A stretch of DNA of 64,000 nucleotides, taken from the NCBI GenBank assembly GCA_963169345.1, contig CAUJCT010000033.1:93639-157638 (forward strand), in the 5' to 3' direction. The position numbers were made by a program, and so were the translations under genes. Positions within the stretch are counted from its first letter, which is position 1. Every line of letters begins with the position of its first letter. Below, one piece after another: positions 8,629-16,845 of the stretch. The notes under the pieces are model-generated. The model searched no databases. It had not been told where the DNA came from and worked only from the letters and a program-made list of their open reading frames with translations. The DNA is from Bacteroidota bacterium. Its GTDB lineage: Bacteria; Bacteroidota; Bacteroidia; NS11-12g; UBA955.

Positions 8629-9906
8629 ATGAAAAATTCATTATTAATTTCAATTATCATTTTTACTTTTTTCAGTTGTAAAAGGGAAAAAGTTAACACC
8701 AATTTAAAAGGAGGGGCGGAAGATTATTTTATTACAAAAGAATGTGCAGTTGCAATTGCACAGCACTTTGACATCGGACAGTTAGATGGTGGTCTGAGGT
8801 CTAACTCATTTGATTCTGATACATTTGGTAATGTAATTTCCAGAACAATTGACTCAATTTATGTTGTTACTGATACTAATAACATTGCTGCTTTTTATGT
8901 TATTTCTTATTCGAATAACGGTGGTTGGTTAATTTTAAGTGCCGATGTAAGACATGAACCAATTATAGCTTTTAATACTGAAGGCAATTTTCTGAGATGT
9001 GATAATATTCCTATAGGATTGGCACTTTGGTTTGATCGAACTATAGATGATATAGAAATTTTAAGAAGTAATCAGTACGATAATACATCAAATGGAATCC
9101 AGGCTTGGTACGAATTTATTCATGATTACAATTTACAAGCAGCAATTCAGGGACTGGTGCCAGGGTCTTTAAATAGTCCCAATGCAGTAGTTTATTGTCC
9201 TAATGGATATTATCAGAAAGGACCATTACTGCCATGTACCTGGGGACAGGGATGTACATATAATAATCAACTTAATAACTGTACATCAAGTTTTAACTGC
9301 AATAAGGAAGTTACTGGCTGTGTGGCCACTGCCACAGCACAGATTATGAAATACTGGGGGCAGCCAAGTTCTTTATGGAATTTTAGCCTGATGCCAAATA
9401 AAAATGGTAATATTGGTGTTCAGGCTCTTATGCGTGATGTTGGAATAAATGTAAATATGAGTTATGGATGTAATTCTTCCTCAGCCTCTATGAGTGATAG
9501 TAAAAAAGCGTTGAAGAATACATACAGTTATTCAACAGCAGTCTATCAGAATTACTCAAAAAGTGATATGTTTGCTGATATAATTTCAAATCGTCCTGGA
9601 ATGTTGGATGGTTGTATGACACAAACTAATAATAGAAAACACTGGTGGCAGTTCTGGAAAGCGAAATATGTTTATTCAAATTGTCATCAATGGTGTTATG
9701 ACGGAATAGCTTACTGGAATAACTGTGGACAGATTACTTACGATCTTGTTCACCTTAACTGGGGATGGCATGAGGTTGATCCTAATAATTTACAACCAAC
9801 AGTTAATGATTTTAACGGTTGGTACAGTTATACTAACTGGAATATTCCTGGAATTGGACGTAACTATCAATACGCAAATGATATGGTAGGAAATATTCAC
9901 CCATAA
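8629..9906 (+). CDS. C10 family (streptopain-like) cysteine protease, lipoprotein
   Basis: A lipobox (Cys17 in 'FTFFSC') anchors it as a lipoprotein. Residues 34-145 resemble the streptopain inhibitory prodomain ('ITKECAVAIAQHF', 'GWLILSADVRHEPIIAF'). The catalytic domain starts near residue 190: 'GCVATATAQIMKYWGQP' holds the likely nucleophile Cys231. 'NCHQWCYDGI' holds the likely catalytic His353, and 'HLNWGW' at 375-380 is the usual downstream Trp motif. The mature part is unusually rich in Cys, Asn and Tyr, and the gene is more AT-rich than its neighbours, which may mean transfer. The next gene follows after 11 bases. Confidence 0.85.
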   Translation: MKNSLLISIIIFTFFSCKREKVNTNLKGGAEDYFITKECAVAIAQHFDIGQLDGGLRSNSFDSDTFGNVISRTIDSIYVVTDTNNIAAFYVISYSNNGGWLILSADVRHEPIIAFNTEGNFLRCDNIPIGLALWFDRTIDDIEILRSNQYDNTSNGIQAWYEFIHDYNLQAAIQGLVPGSLNSPNAVVYCPNGYYQKGPLLPCTWGQGCTYNNQLNNCTSSFNCNKEVTGCVATATAQIMKYWGQPSSLWNFSLMPNKNGNIGVQALMRDVGINVNMSYGCNSSSASMSDSKKALKNTYSYSTAVYQNYSKSDMFADIISNRPGMLDGCMTQTNNRKHWWQFWKAKYVYSNCHQWCYDGIAYWNNCGQITYDLVHLNWGWHEVDPNNLQPTVNDFNGWYSYTNWNIPGIGRNYQYANDMVGNIHP

Positions 9907-9917
9907 ATGTTTATATA

Positions 9918-10448
9918 ATGAGATATGTTTTTATTGTTTTTATTTTTTTTGTCTTTTTTGCTCAGTGCAAAGAGAAAACAAAATCCAGTAAGTATGGCTG
10001 CGAGAAAAGTATATATGATGAACCTCCCGGTCCGCCTATGACTTTTTCTTTTAACAGCAATCAGAAGTTCTATTTGAAAATGGGCGTGGACAGTACAAAG
10101 GATACCCTGGCTTTAACAACATATAATAATCTCATTTACTACCGAAACAATAGCAATAAAGTATTCATAGATTATGTTAGTGTAACCAGATATAGTAAGT
10201 ATAAACATTCAAAGCCATTTATTTTGAGTGGGGAAGTACTTTTAAAAAGTTACTTTAATGGTATTAAACAGTTTTATATTGATTGGCCCGACGGTTCAAC
10301 CGACTCATTATATGCCGATTTTATACTAGATAATTCTAAAGATAACAGTTGTTGCTGTCAGTATCCTTTAAAAAGTCTGAAATTGAACTCCATGACATAT
10401 ACTGAAAAGCTTGAGTTTGATAAATATGGCATTTATCTTTTTGATTAA
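9918..10448 (+). CDS. Small lipoprotein next to the C10 protease
   Basis: 176 residues with a clear lipoprotein signal ('FIFFVFFAQC', Cys18). No known domain is recognised. The mature part is probably beta-rich and has a Cys-Cys-Cys run near the C-terminus. It begins 11 bases after the protease stop and must share its transcript. In Bacteroides, C10 proteases sit beside small lipoproteins that act as their inhibitors (Spi/staphostatin-like). By position this protein could play that role, but I see no sequence similarity to the prodomain. A strong hairpin follows. Confidence 0.6.
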   Translation: MRYVFIVFIFFVFFAQCKEKTKSSKYGCEKSIYDEPPGPPMTFSFNSNQKFYLKMGVDSTKDTLALTTYNNLIYYRNNSNKVFIDYVSVTRYSKYKHSKPFILSGEVLLKSYFNGIKQFYIDWPDGSTDSLYADFILDNSKDNSCCCQYPLKSLKLNSMTYTEKLEFDKYGIYLFD

Positions 10449-10461
10449 TCACTCTTTGTTG

Positions 10462-10512
10462 TTCACGATGAATGACCATATGTTAAAATTGTCATTCATC
10501 GTGAATTAATTT
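10462..10512 (+). terminator. Large hairpin after the protease-lipoprotein pair
   Basis: A perfect 15-bp inverted repeat (arms 10462-10476 and 10491-10505) with a 14-base loop, followed by TTAATTTCTC. The T run is weak, so it may act partly as an mRNA-stabilising hairpin. Confidence 0.6.
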
Positions 10513-10680
10513 CTCTGATTATACTTTTTATTGAATAGAATCAGCTGGTCAATATCACTACATCAAATTATTTAAATGCCTTGTTGCAGATAATCTTCAA
10601 AATGTTACAATACACTTCTGTTAAATGAATTTTCATTTCACCAGAAAATAATTTTAAATTCCCGGTTTACCTTTTCCATC

Positions 10681-10712
10681 TGAATGGTATTGAACTCTCA
10701 AAATACCATTCA
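10681..10712 (+). promoter_or_regulatory. Leader hairpin directly before the MuiA-like gene
   Basis: A perfect 11-bp inverted repeat (TGAATGGTATT at 10681-10691, AATACCATTCA at 10702-10712) ends 2 bases before the ATG. A weak -7-like TACCTTTT at 10668 would put the transcript start near the left arm. It could be an operator or a translation-blocking hairpin; sequence alone does not decide. Confidence 0.5.
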
Positions 10713-10714
10713 CC

Positions 10715-12397
10715 ATGAAAAAATTAAATTTAATATTCATTCTGTTTTTCTCACTTTCTATGCAAGCTGAGGTGAGCAAAAGCATTAAGTCGAAACCAAA
10801 CAAAGCAACGGTGTTTCTCTATGGCGCCGAATTAACCCACACCGAATCTATTGCATTAATTGCTGGAACTAATGAAGTTGTTATTGAAGGCATTTCGCCT
10901 CTGGCAGATGAAACTTCCATCTCTGCCTATTTCAAAGGGGCATTGGTGATAGATACCAGAAAAGAACAGCGGTATCCTGAATCACCTAAAACGATGGAAC
11001 TGGATGCTAAATACAATACCTTCATTCACGATATAGAAGATTCTTTGCAATGGCTGGCTTTTGATATGAAGGATGTTGAGAACAAAACCATAGCTCTGGA
11101 AAAAGAAAAGTATTTATTATTAAACAACAGACTGATGCGAGGTGAATTCCTCCGCGATTCTATTCCATTGCTCAAGGCATCTCTTGAACTCATGCGCTCG
11201 AAACTGATTAACATTGATGAAGAGTTACTGGCTTTAGAAAAGAAACAATACAAGTATCAAAAGTTGCAAACCAAATTGGAAGAGAGATTGAATTATTATC
11301 AATTGTTGGTCAGCCAGAATATGAATGGTTTTACAATCAATCAATACAAACCAATCAATCAGATTGTAGTGACTATTGAAGCTGAAACACCAATTGCAGG
11401 TAGTTTAGTTTTAAAGTATTTTATCAATGCTGCTGGATGGATTCCTAAATATGATATCAATGCCGGTTCTAATAGCGAAAAACTCGAATTGATATACAGG
11501 GGTCAGGTGTACCAGAACTCACAGCTCGACTGGAGCAATATCAGCTTAACATTGTCGACCAGCAATCCAACACAAGGCAATACAAAACCAATTTTGAGTA
11601 CCTGGAATTTGTTTTTTGGTTATCCTAATTCTTATCCTTCATATCAATATGATTATAAAAAACAGCCGGCTCAAAACTACAATCTGATTCAAAGACCGCA
11701 GATTCAATCCAAGAGTATACAGGAAGACAATAGTGGAGATATGGCTGAAGTAAAATCACTGGAGCCTGTTTTCACAATGAGTGAGAATATGATGAGAGTG
11801 GAGTATGTAATTAAAACCAAGTACAGTATTGCTTCAGATAACAAAGCACACAATGTCATTATCAATAAAGAAGAGATACCGGTTACTTATGCTTTCATGG
11901 CAGTTCCTAAGCTCGACAACAACGCTTTTTTAATGGGTAAAATCACCAATTGGGAAGATTTAAATTTATTGCCTGCTGCTGCAAGAATCTATTTTGACGA
12001 TTCGTATATAGGCGTTACAACTGTCGACCCTAATACAGTTAAAGATACGCTTTATCTTGACTTAGGGCGCGATAAATCCATCACAATTAAACGTCAGAAT
12101 TTAAAAGAGAAATGCAAAGAGCAAGTGATAGGTGATGACAAAATTGTCACTAAAACCATTGAGATTACCATTCGCAATACAAAAGCTATTGACATTGCAT
12201 TTGAACTGGAAGATCAGATACCGATTACTTCTGATCCCTCCATTAAAATAGAACTTATAAAAAGTGATGGTGCCATATTAAATGAATTAACAGGTAAACT
12301 AACCTGGAAACTCAGGCTGAAATCTAAGGAAACCAAGCGCATTGTGTTTTCATTTGAAGTTAAGTATCCCAAAGATAAAGTGATAGGCGCTTTGTAA
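10715..12397 (+). CDS. MuiA-like protein (DUF4140 and DUF4139 domains)
   Basis: A 560-residue exported protein with a signal peptide of about 18 residues ending near 'SMQAEVSKS'. The N-terminal DUF4140 segment 'KATVFLYGAELTHTESIAL' lies at about residues 28-125. A coiled-coil follows at about 100-215 ('EKEKYLLLNNRLMRGEFL', 'LEKKQYKYQKLQTKLEERL'). The DUF4139 part runs from about 225 to 555, with 'YFINAAGWIPKYDI' as its conserved opening. The family is named for a mucoidy inhibitor and its biochemical role is unknown. The gene stands alone, with a hairpin just before its start codon and a terminator after it. Confidence 0.85.
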   Translation: MKKLNLIFILFFSLSMQAEVSKSIKSKPNKATVFLYGAELTHTESIALIAGTNEVVIEGISPLADETSISAYFKGALVIDTRKEQRYPESPKTMELDAKYNTFIHDIEDSLQWLAFDMKDVENKTIALEKEKYLLLNNRLMRGEFLRDSIPLLKASLELMRSKLINIDEELLALEKKQYKYQKLQTKLEERLNYYQLLVSQNMNGFTINQYKPINQIVVTIEAETPIAGSLVLKYFINAAGWIPKYDINAGSNSEKLELIYRGQVYQNSQLDWSNISLTLSTSNPTQGNTKPILSTWNLFFGYPNSYPSYQYDYKKQPAQNYNLIQRPQIQSKSIQEDNSGDMAEVKSLEPVFTMSENMMRVEYVIKTKYSIASDNKAHNVIINKEEIPVTYAFMAVPKLDNNAFLMGKITNWEDLNLLPAAARIYFDDSYIGVTTVDPNTVKDTLYLDLGRDKSITIKRQNLKEKCKEQVIGDDKIVTKTIEITIRNTKAIDIAFELEDQIPITSDPSIKIELIKSDGAILNELTGKLTWKLRLKSKETKRIVFSFEVKYPKDKVIGAL

Positions 12398-12414
12398 TTG
12401 ATATATATTAAAAT

Positions 12415-12450
12415 AAAAAAGGTCAGATACACTTGGTCTGACCTTTTTTT
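12415..12450. terminator. Bidirectional terminator
   Basis: Stem GGTCAGA (12421-12427) / TCTGACC (12437-12443) with A6 before and T7 after. It separates two convergent genes. Confidence 0.88.
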
Positions 12451-12470
12451 ATTCAATTATAAATTATTAT

Positions 12471-13277
12471 TTATCCTAAGGATTGAAGTTTTGCAACAGA
12501 TCTTGCGTGAATGGTAAAGACCGGAATAGGAGACTTACTAACGAGTTGCTGGGCGTAAGTACCCATGTAAAAACTGTTGGTATGCTCCGTTTCGGTCATT
12601 ATGGTAATGAGGTCGCAATTGTGCAGTTGGGCAAACTTGATGCAATCTTCAGCAATGTTGTTGCCATAACTTTCATCAAAACTGGTTTTAATACCTTCTT
12701 TCAGCAATATGCCTTCTATTTGAGTAGCATACTGTGCCAGCTTAAGTCGGGTTTCATCCCCTTTTACTTTTGTTGTGTTGAATATTAAAACTTCAGCATC
12801 AAATCCTTTAGCCAGTTTGGCAACCCAGTTGACTTTTTGTCTCGATTCATCACTGTCATCCAGCGGCAACATAATTTTGTTAAATCCATTGAATGTGCCT
12901 AAATCATTTTGAAGCGTAAGTACCGGACAATGAGAAGTGCTAATAACTTTAAATGCATTACTTCCAACCCAGAATTGTTGCCAGCCAGATTTGCCATAAG
13001 CGCCCATTACAATTAAATCTACCCCTATCTCTTTTTCTGCTTTTGTAATCTCTTTGTGAATGTTTCCACTGCGCTCAATAAATGTAAATACAGCATTTTC
13101 TTTTGTACAGACTTCTTTAATCCTGTCAAGGACATTTTCGTTGGATTTTTCAGTTAGTACATGAATGACATGGAGTTTAGCACTGTGTATCGTGCAAAGC
13201 TTTGCGGCTGTCTTAAGTGCCCCTATCGCCGAAGGAGAATCAACGAATGGAACCAGAATGTTGTTAATTGATATCAT
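12471..13277 (-). CDS. Tandem universal stress protein
   Basis: 268 residues made of two UspA domains (about 1-145 and 150-265). The first opens with 'INNILVPFVDSPSAIGALK' and carries the ATP-binding pattern G-x2-G-x9-G-S in 'GAYGKSGWQQFWVGSN'. The second opens with 'FNKIMLPLDDSDESRQK' but has a degenerate nucleotide motif ('MTETEHTNSFYMGTYAQQLV'). Cytoplasmic and probably a dimer-like monomer. Universal stress proteins help cells survive starvation and oxidative stress, but the molecular role of this one is unknown. It stands alone on the minus strand. Confidence 0.9.
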   Translation of the reverse strand: MISINNILVPFVDSPSAIGALKTAAKLCTIHSAKLHVIHVLTEKSNENVLDRIKEVCTKENAVFTFIERSGNIHKEITKAEKEIGVDLIVMGAYGKSGWQQFWVGSNAFKVISTSHCPVLTLQNDLGTFNGFNKIMLPLDDSDESRQKVNWVAKLAKGFDAEVLIFNTTKVKGDETRLKLAQYATQIEGILLKEGIKTSFDESYGNNIAEDCIKFAQLHNCDLITIMTETEHTNSFYMGTYAQQLVSKSPIPVFTIHARSVAKLQSLG

Positions 13278-13430
13278 AAGTTTGTTCGAATTTCCCTAAG
13301 TCAAATTAAAACAAAATTCCTGAAAAAACAAAATGATTTTTGAAAAAGTAAGTGGAAGTTAAATATTTTTTCATTGTTCTATTTGTATTAATATTAGTAA
13401 TTTGCATGCTAATTTATTTCATACTTAATA

Positions 13431-14546
13431 TTGTCAGGCCTTTATATTCATATTCCTTTTTGTCGGCAATCCTGCATTTACTGCAACTTTTACTTCAAAA
13501 ATGGCAGAAAGCATGTGGCTGAATATGTAGATGCATTGTTAAAAGAAATAGAACTAAAGTTAAACAAAAATTCAGAAGCAATTCAAACCCTTTATTTTGG
13601 TGGAGGAACTCCTTCTTTTCTGGGAAATTCTGAATTGAAAACTATCTTTAACGCCATTTCAGAATATGTCCATCCGAATGATTTAAAAGAAGTAACTCTG
13701 GAAGCTAATCCCGACGATATGACTGCCTCTAATCTAGCCGAATGGAAAGAAATGGGTATTGGTCGTTTAAGTGTGGGCATTCAGAGTTTCTTTGATGAAC
13801 ATCTCAAGTGGATGAACAGAGCTCATACTGCCGAAGAAGCTGAACAGGCGCTGACTTTTGCTCAGGATTTGGGTTTCGACTTAAGTCTGGACCTGATTTT
13901 TGGAATTCCCGGTTCCAGTCTCGAGCAGCATCAGTTTAATATGGAAAAAGCGCTTAGTTTCAATATTCAGCATTTGTCCTGCTACGGCTTGACGCTTGAA
14001 GATAAGACGCCCTGGAAAAAGCTGATTAAAACAAAAGGCTATGCAAAACCAGATGACGAGCAAGGGGCAGAGCAATTTAAACTAACGATGCAATACCTCA
14101 AAAGCAGAGGATGGGAGCAATACGAAATCAGTAATTACTGTTTGCCCGGGAAACAGGCTATTCACAATAGTTCTTACTGGAAAAATACTCAATATATTGG
14201 TTTAGGTCCATCAGCGCATTCTTATGATGGCGTAAACAGATGCTGGAATGTAGCTGATTTAAATGCTTATGTGGAAGCACTGAATAAGGGAATTTTGCCG
14301 CAAGAGTGTGAATTACTCTCGGATGCCGATAAATTTAATGAGTATGTAATGACTGCTTTAAGAACTATTTGGGGTATTCAGATAGAAGAGATGAAGAAGC
14401 GAATAGATGATATTACTCCAACTATTGAGCGATTGGAGCACTATGTTTCAAAAGGGATGCTTATAAAAAATGAGCAATCCTATGTGTTAACAGATCGGGG
14501 TAAATTTTATGCAGATGCTTTGGCTTCCGACTTGTTTATTGCTTAA
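13431..14546 (+). CDS. hemW: Radical SAM haem chaperone HemW
   Basis: 371 residues. The start is the TTG giving 'MSGLYIHIPFCRQSCIYCNF', which is the usual HemW N-terminus; no ATG is available upstream in frame. The radical SAM cluster motif C-x3-C-x2-C is at residues 11-18. 'TLYFGGGTPSFL', 'EANPDDMT', 'RLSVGIQSF' and 'FGIPGSSLEQ' are typical of the HemN/HemW family. HemW delivers haem to membrane proteins; many genomes mislabel it as coproporphyrinogen oxidase. Its stop overlaps that of the convergent purQ by 4 bases, so no terminator fits between them. Confidence 0.9.
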   Translation: MSGLYIHIPFCRQSCIYCNFYFKNGRKHVAEYVDALLKEIELKLNKNSEAIQTLYFGGGTPSFLGNSELKTIFNAISEYVHPNDLKEVTLEANPDDMTASNLAEWKEMGIGRLSVGIQSFFDEHLKWMNRAHTAEEAEQALTFAQDLGFDLSLDLIFGIPGSSLEQHQFNMEKALSFNIQHLSCYGLTLEDKTPWKKLIKTKGYAKPDDEQGAEQFKLTMQYLKSRGWEQYEISNYCLPGKQAIHNSSYWKNTQYIGLGPSAHSYDGVNRCWNVADLNAYVEALNKGILPQECELLSDADKFNEYVMTALRTIWGIQIEEMKKRIDDITPTIERLEHYVSKGMLIKNEQSYVLTDRGKFYADALASDLFIA

Positions 14547-15241
14547 ACCAGAGAACCAACTTCAGTTACTATACTTTCGAAAATAGCTTTGCCATCGGTG
14601 TTGTGCAGGTAATCGGCAAAACATCTTTCAGGGTGAGGCATCATACCGAATACATTTCTTCCATCGTTGCAAATACCGGCTATATTATTGGCTGAACCAT
14701 TTGGATTGGCTGCGTCATTAATCTGGCCATCTTTGTCGCAATATCTGAACAGCACCTGATTGTTGTCTTCGATAGACTTCAAAGTTGCAGCGTCAGCGTA
14801 ATAATTGCCTTCACCATGAGCGATAGGAATACTCAGAACCTGTTCTGGTTTCAATCGGTTGGTGATTTTAAGGTCGAGAGCAACAGGTTTTAAATACACA
14901 TTTTTGCAGATGAATTGTCTGCTGGTGTTGTGCAAAAGAGCACCCGGCAACAGACCACTCTCACAAAGAATTTGAAAACCATTGCAAATCCCCATGACAT
15001 AACCGCCCTTTGCAGCGTGTTCTTTAACGCTTTGCATGATAGGACTGAGTTTGGCGATTGCTCCACTTCTCAAATAATCACCATAGCTAAAGCCTCCCGG
15101 AAGGAAAACAAAATCTACGCCTTTTAGGTCGGTATCCTTGTGCCATAGTTCAACAACCGGCTCTTTCGAAATGTTGCTTAAGGTTTCAATCAGGTCCCTG
15201 TCGCAATTAGACCCTGGGAATATTACTACACCGAATTTCAT
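14543..15241 (-). CDS. purQ: Phosphoribosylformylglycinamidine synthase subunit PurQ
   Basis: The glutaminase subunit of the fourth step of purine synthesis, feeding ammonia to PurL. The N-terminus 'MKFGVVIFPGSNCDRD' fixes the start at 15241. An upstream in-frame Met at 15277 would add 12 residues that do not fit the family. The triad is visible: Cys in 'MGICNGFQIL', and His and Glu in 'MMPHPERC'. About 232 residues, normal for a stand-alone PurQ, so separate PurL and PurS are expected elsewhere. It is alone here and ends inside the stop of hemW. Confidence 0.95.
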   Translation of the reverse strand: MKFGVVIFPGSNCDRDLIETLSNISKEPVVELWHKDTDLKGVDFVFLPGGFSYGDYLRSGAIAKLSPIMQSVKEHAAKGGYVMGICNGFQILCESGLLPGALLHNTSRQFICKNVYLKPVALDLKITNRLKPEQVLSIPIAHGEGNYYADAATLKSIEDNNQVLFRYCDKDGQINDAANPNGSANNIAGICNDGRNVFGMMPHPERCFADYLHNTDGKAIFESIVTEVGSLV

Positions 15242-15379
15242 TTGCTGCAAAATTAGTGAAAAATGAGCGGTGTTCATATCAGAATCATGAACATTTTATA
15301 ACCTGAATTTCCGTTCTGGTTTCCGGTGAATTTAAAAAACTTGATTTCAGGCTCAAATGAATTACATTCGCATTGGTAT

Positions 15380-16195
15380 ATGAAGCCATTAGCCCTGATT
15401 TTATCCTTTGTGTTTTGCCTGAATTCTTCAGCACAGAAATATGGAATTAGCATTGAGTCTGGTCCTTCTATTGGGATATTTCCTAAAAATCTGACAGATG
15501 CCGCTTTTAAAAGTGAAACATCTTATTCTTTAGGTCATGGTATGACAAATACACTGGGATTTCAAGTATTTCCGGATAGTTCATCCTGGTATTTCAGTGC
15601 AGGATTACAATTGTTTCAAGGTAGTCAGGTGACAACAGCCTATGCCGGAGATGATTCGGGAAATTACAATGCCAACAGCCTCTCTGTTAATTCTCTTCGT
15701 TTTCAGGCTCAATTGGCTTATTCATTTAAAATTGGTAAACTTAAACTCGATTTAAGAGCAGGTTTCTTATTGCCGGTGTATAGCAGAACCAAGGAATTTC
15801 AATACAGAAAAGATACTTCATTTAACGCCATGACTACTGTTCAAATTCAACAATATCCTTCTCTGGGGTTTATTGGGGGACTTAATCTCAATGGCAGTTT
15901 AATTAAAAATAATAAGCTAAGGTGGTTTCTCAATATCGATCTGAGTGTTTTAAATTCTAGTGTCAAGAGAGCTGAAGTTGTCTATTACAAGGATTCTAAA
16001 AATGCCAGTCTTGACGAGGTGTTTTCAAGTACGTCTTCTAAAATAACTGAATACAGAAGAGACCCTACTGAAATTAGAAATAATGAAGCTGTTTTGCCCA
16101 ACCGTTTTGATAGAAATCAGGCAACAGATAAACTCACTTACATGCAATCTATGAACGCATTTAACATCAGGTTCGGTTTCCAATTTCTGTTTTAA
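15380..16195 (+). CDS. Putative outer-membrane beta-barrel protein
   Basis: 271 residues from the ATG at 15380; a GTG at 15326 is also in frame, but the signal peptide ('MKPLALILSFVFCLNSSAQ') begins at the ATG. The mature protein has alternating polar/apolar segments such as 'LRFQAQLAYSFKIGKLKLDL' and ends in 'FNIRFGFQFLF', the aromatic terminus expected for outer-membrane insertion. It resembles the PorT/OmpW-like barrels common in Bacteroidota but no family was recognised firmly. It is 2 bases before the methyltransferase-like gene and heads a run of four close or overlapping genes. Confidence 0.65.
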   Translation: MKPLALILSFVFCLNSSAQKYGISIESGPSIGIFPKNLTDAAFKSETSYSLGHGMTNTLGFQVFPDSSSWYFSAGLQLFQGSQVTTAYAGDDSGNYNANSLSVNSLRFQAQLAYSFKIGKLKLDLRAGFLLPVYSRTKEFQYRKDTSFNAMTTVQIQQYPSLGFIGGLNLNGSLIKNNKLRWFLNIDLSVLNSSVKRAEVVYYKDSKNASLDEVFSSTSSKITEYRRDPTEIRNNEAVLPNRFDRNQATDKLTYMQSMNAFNIRFGFQFLF

Positions 16196-16197
16196 TT

Positions 16198-16845
16198 TTG
16201 AATAGTAAAAAGCTCATTAGTTATGTCTGGCCCTCTGTTATTGAAAAGGGAATAACTGCATTAGGTCAGAGTTATGAAGTTAATTTTGAGAACGGAGTTA
16301 AAGTTCTTAATTCTGAAAATACCAATTACAGCTTTGGTTCATTGCATCAAATTATGCTGAAGGGTATTGATGAGGTGTTGCGAACACTTCAGCCTAAGTC
16401 GGTTTTGATGCTGGGACTTGGTGCCGGATCTGCCATCAGTATTTTAAAGCAAAAATGTCCTTATGATTTTAAGCTCAAAGCCATTGAAATAGATGATGAA
16501 TTAATTGCATTGGCGCGTAAACATTTTAATCTCGATGTGATGAATGCCGAGGTGGTTAATATGGATGCACGACTGGCCATTAAAGACATGCCATCAGCAA
16601 GTTTTGATTTGATAATAGATGATGTTTTTTGGGATAATCAGGTGCCGGCTTTTTGTAAAGAGGAAACCTATCTGAAAGACAATGCCAGGCTATTGACAGC
16701 GAATGGCGTTTATATGAGAAATATCATGGCTGAAAGTCGCATCGATTCTAAGTTTTACGAAGAAAATTTATCTAAAGTATTTAAAGATTTTTATTCGCTT
16801 AAACACAAAACATACGGCAACAAAATATACTTTTGCAAACAGTGA
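16198..16845 (+). CDS. Spermidine-synthase-like SAM-binding protein
   Basis: A 215-residue Rossmann-fold protein. The SAM-site glycine loop is 'VLMLGLGAGSAISIL' and the acidic second motif is 'LKAIEIDDELIALAR'. 'VNMDARLAIKD' and 'SFDLIIDDVFWDNQVP' follow as in spermidine synthase-like aminopropyltransferases. The usual N-terminal beta domain of true spermidine synthases is cut to about 50 residues, so the substrate is not known. The likely start is the TTG at 16198. Its stop overlaps the start of the transporter (GTGA at 16842-16845), so the two are translationally coupled. Confidence 0.7.
   Translation: MNSKKLISYVWPSVIEKGITALGQSYEVNFENGVKVLNSENTNYSFGSLHQIMLKGIDEVLRTLQPKSVLMLGLGAGSAISILKQKCPYDFKLKAIEIDDELIALARKHFNLDVMNAEVVNMDARLAIKDMPSASFDLIIDDVFWDNQVPAFCKEETYLKDNARLLTANGVYMRNIMAESRIDSKFYEENLSKVFKDFYSLKHKTYGNKIYFCKQ

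Noticed and set aside
15242..15277. Longer purQ starting at 15277
   Set aside because: The 12 extra residues do not fit the PurQ N-terminus, which begins at the Met-Lys-Phe-Gly at 15241.
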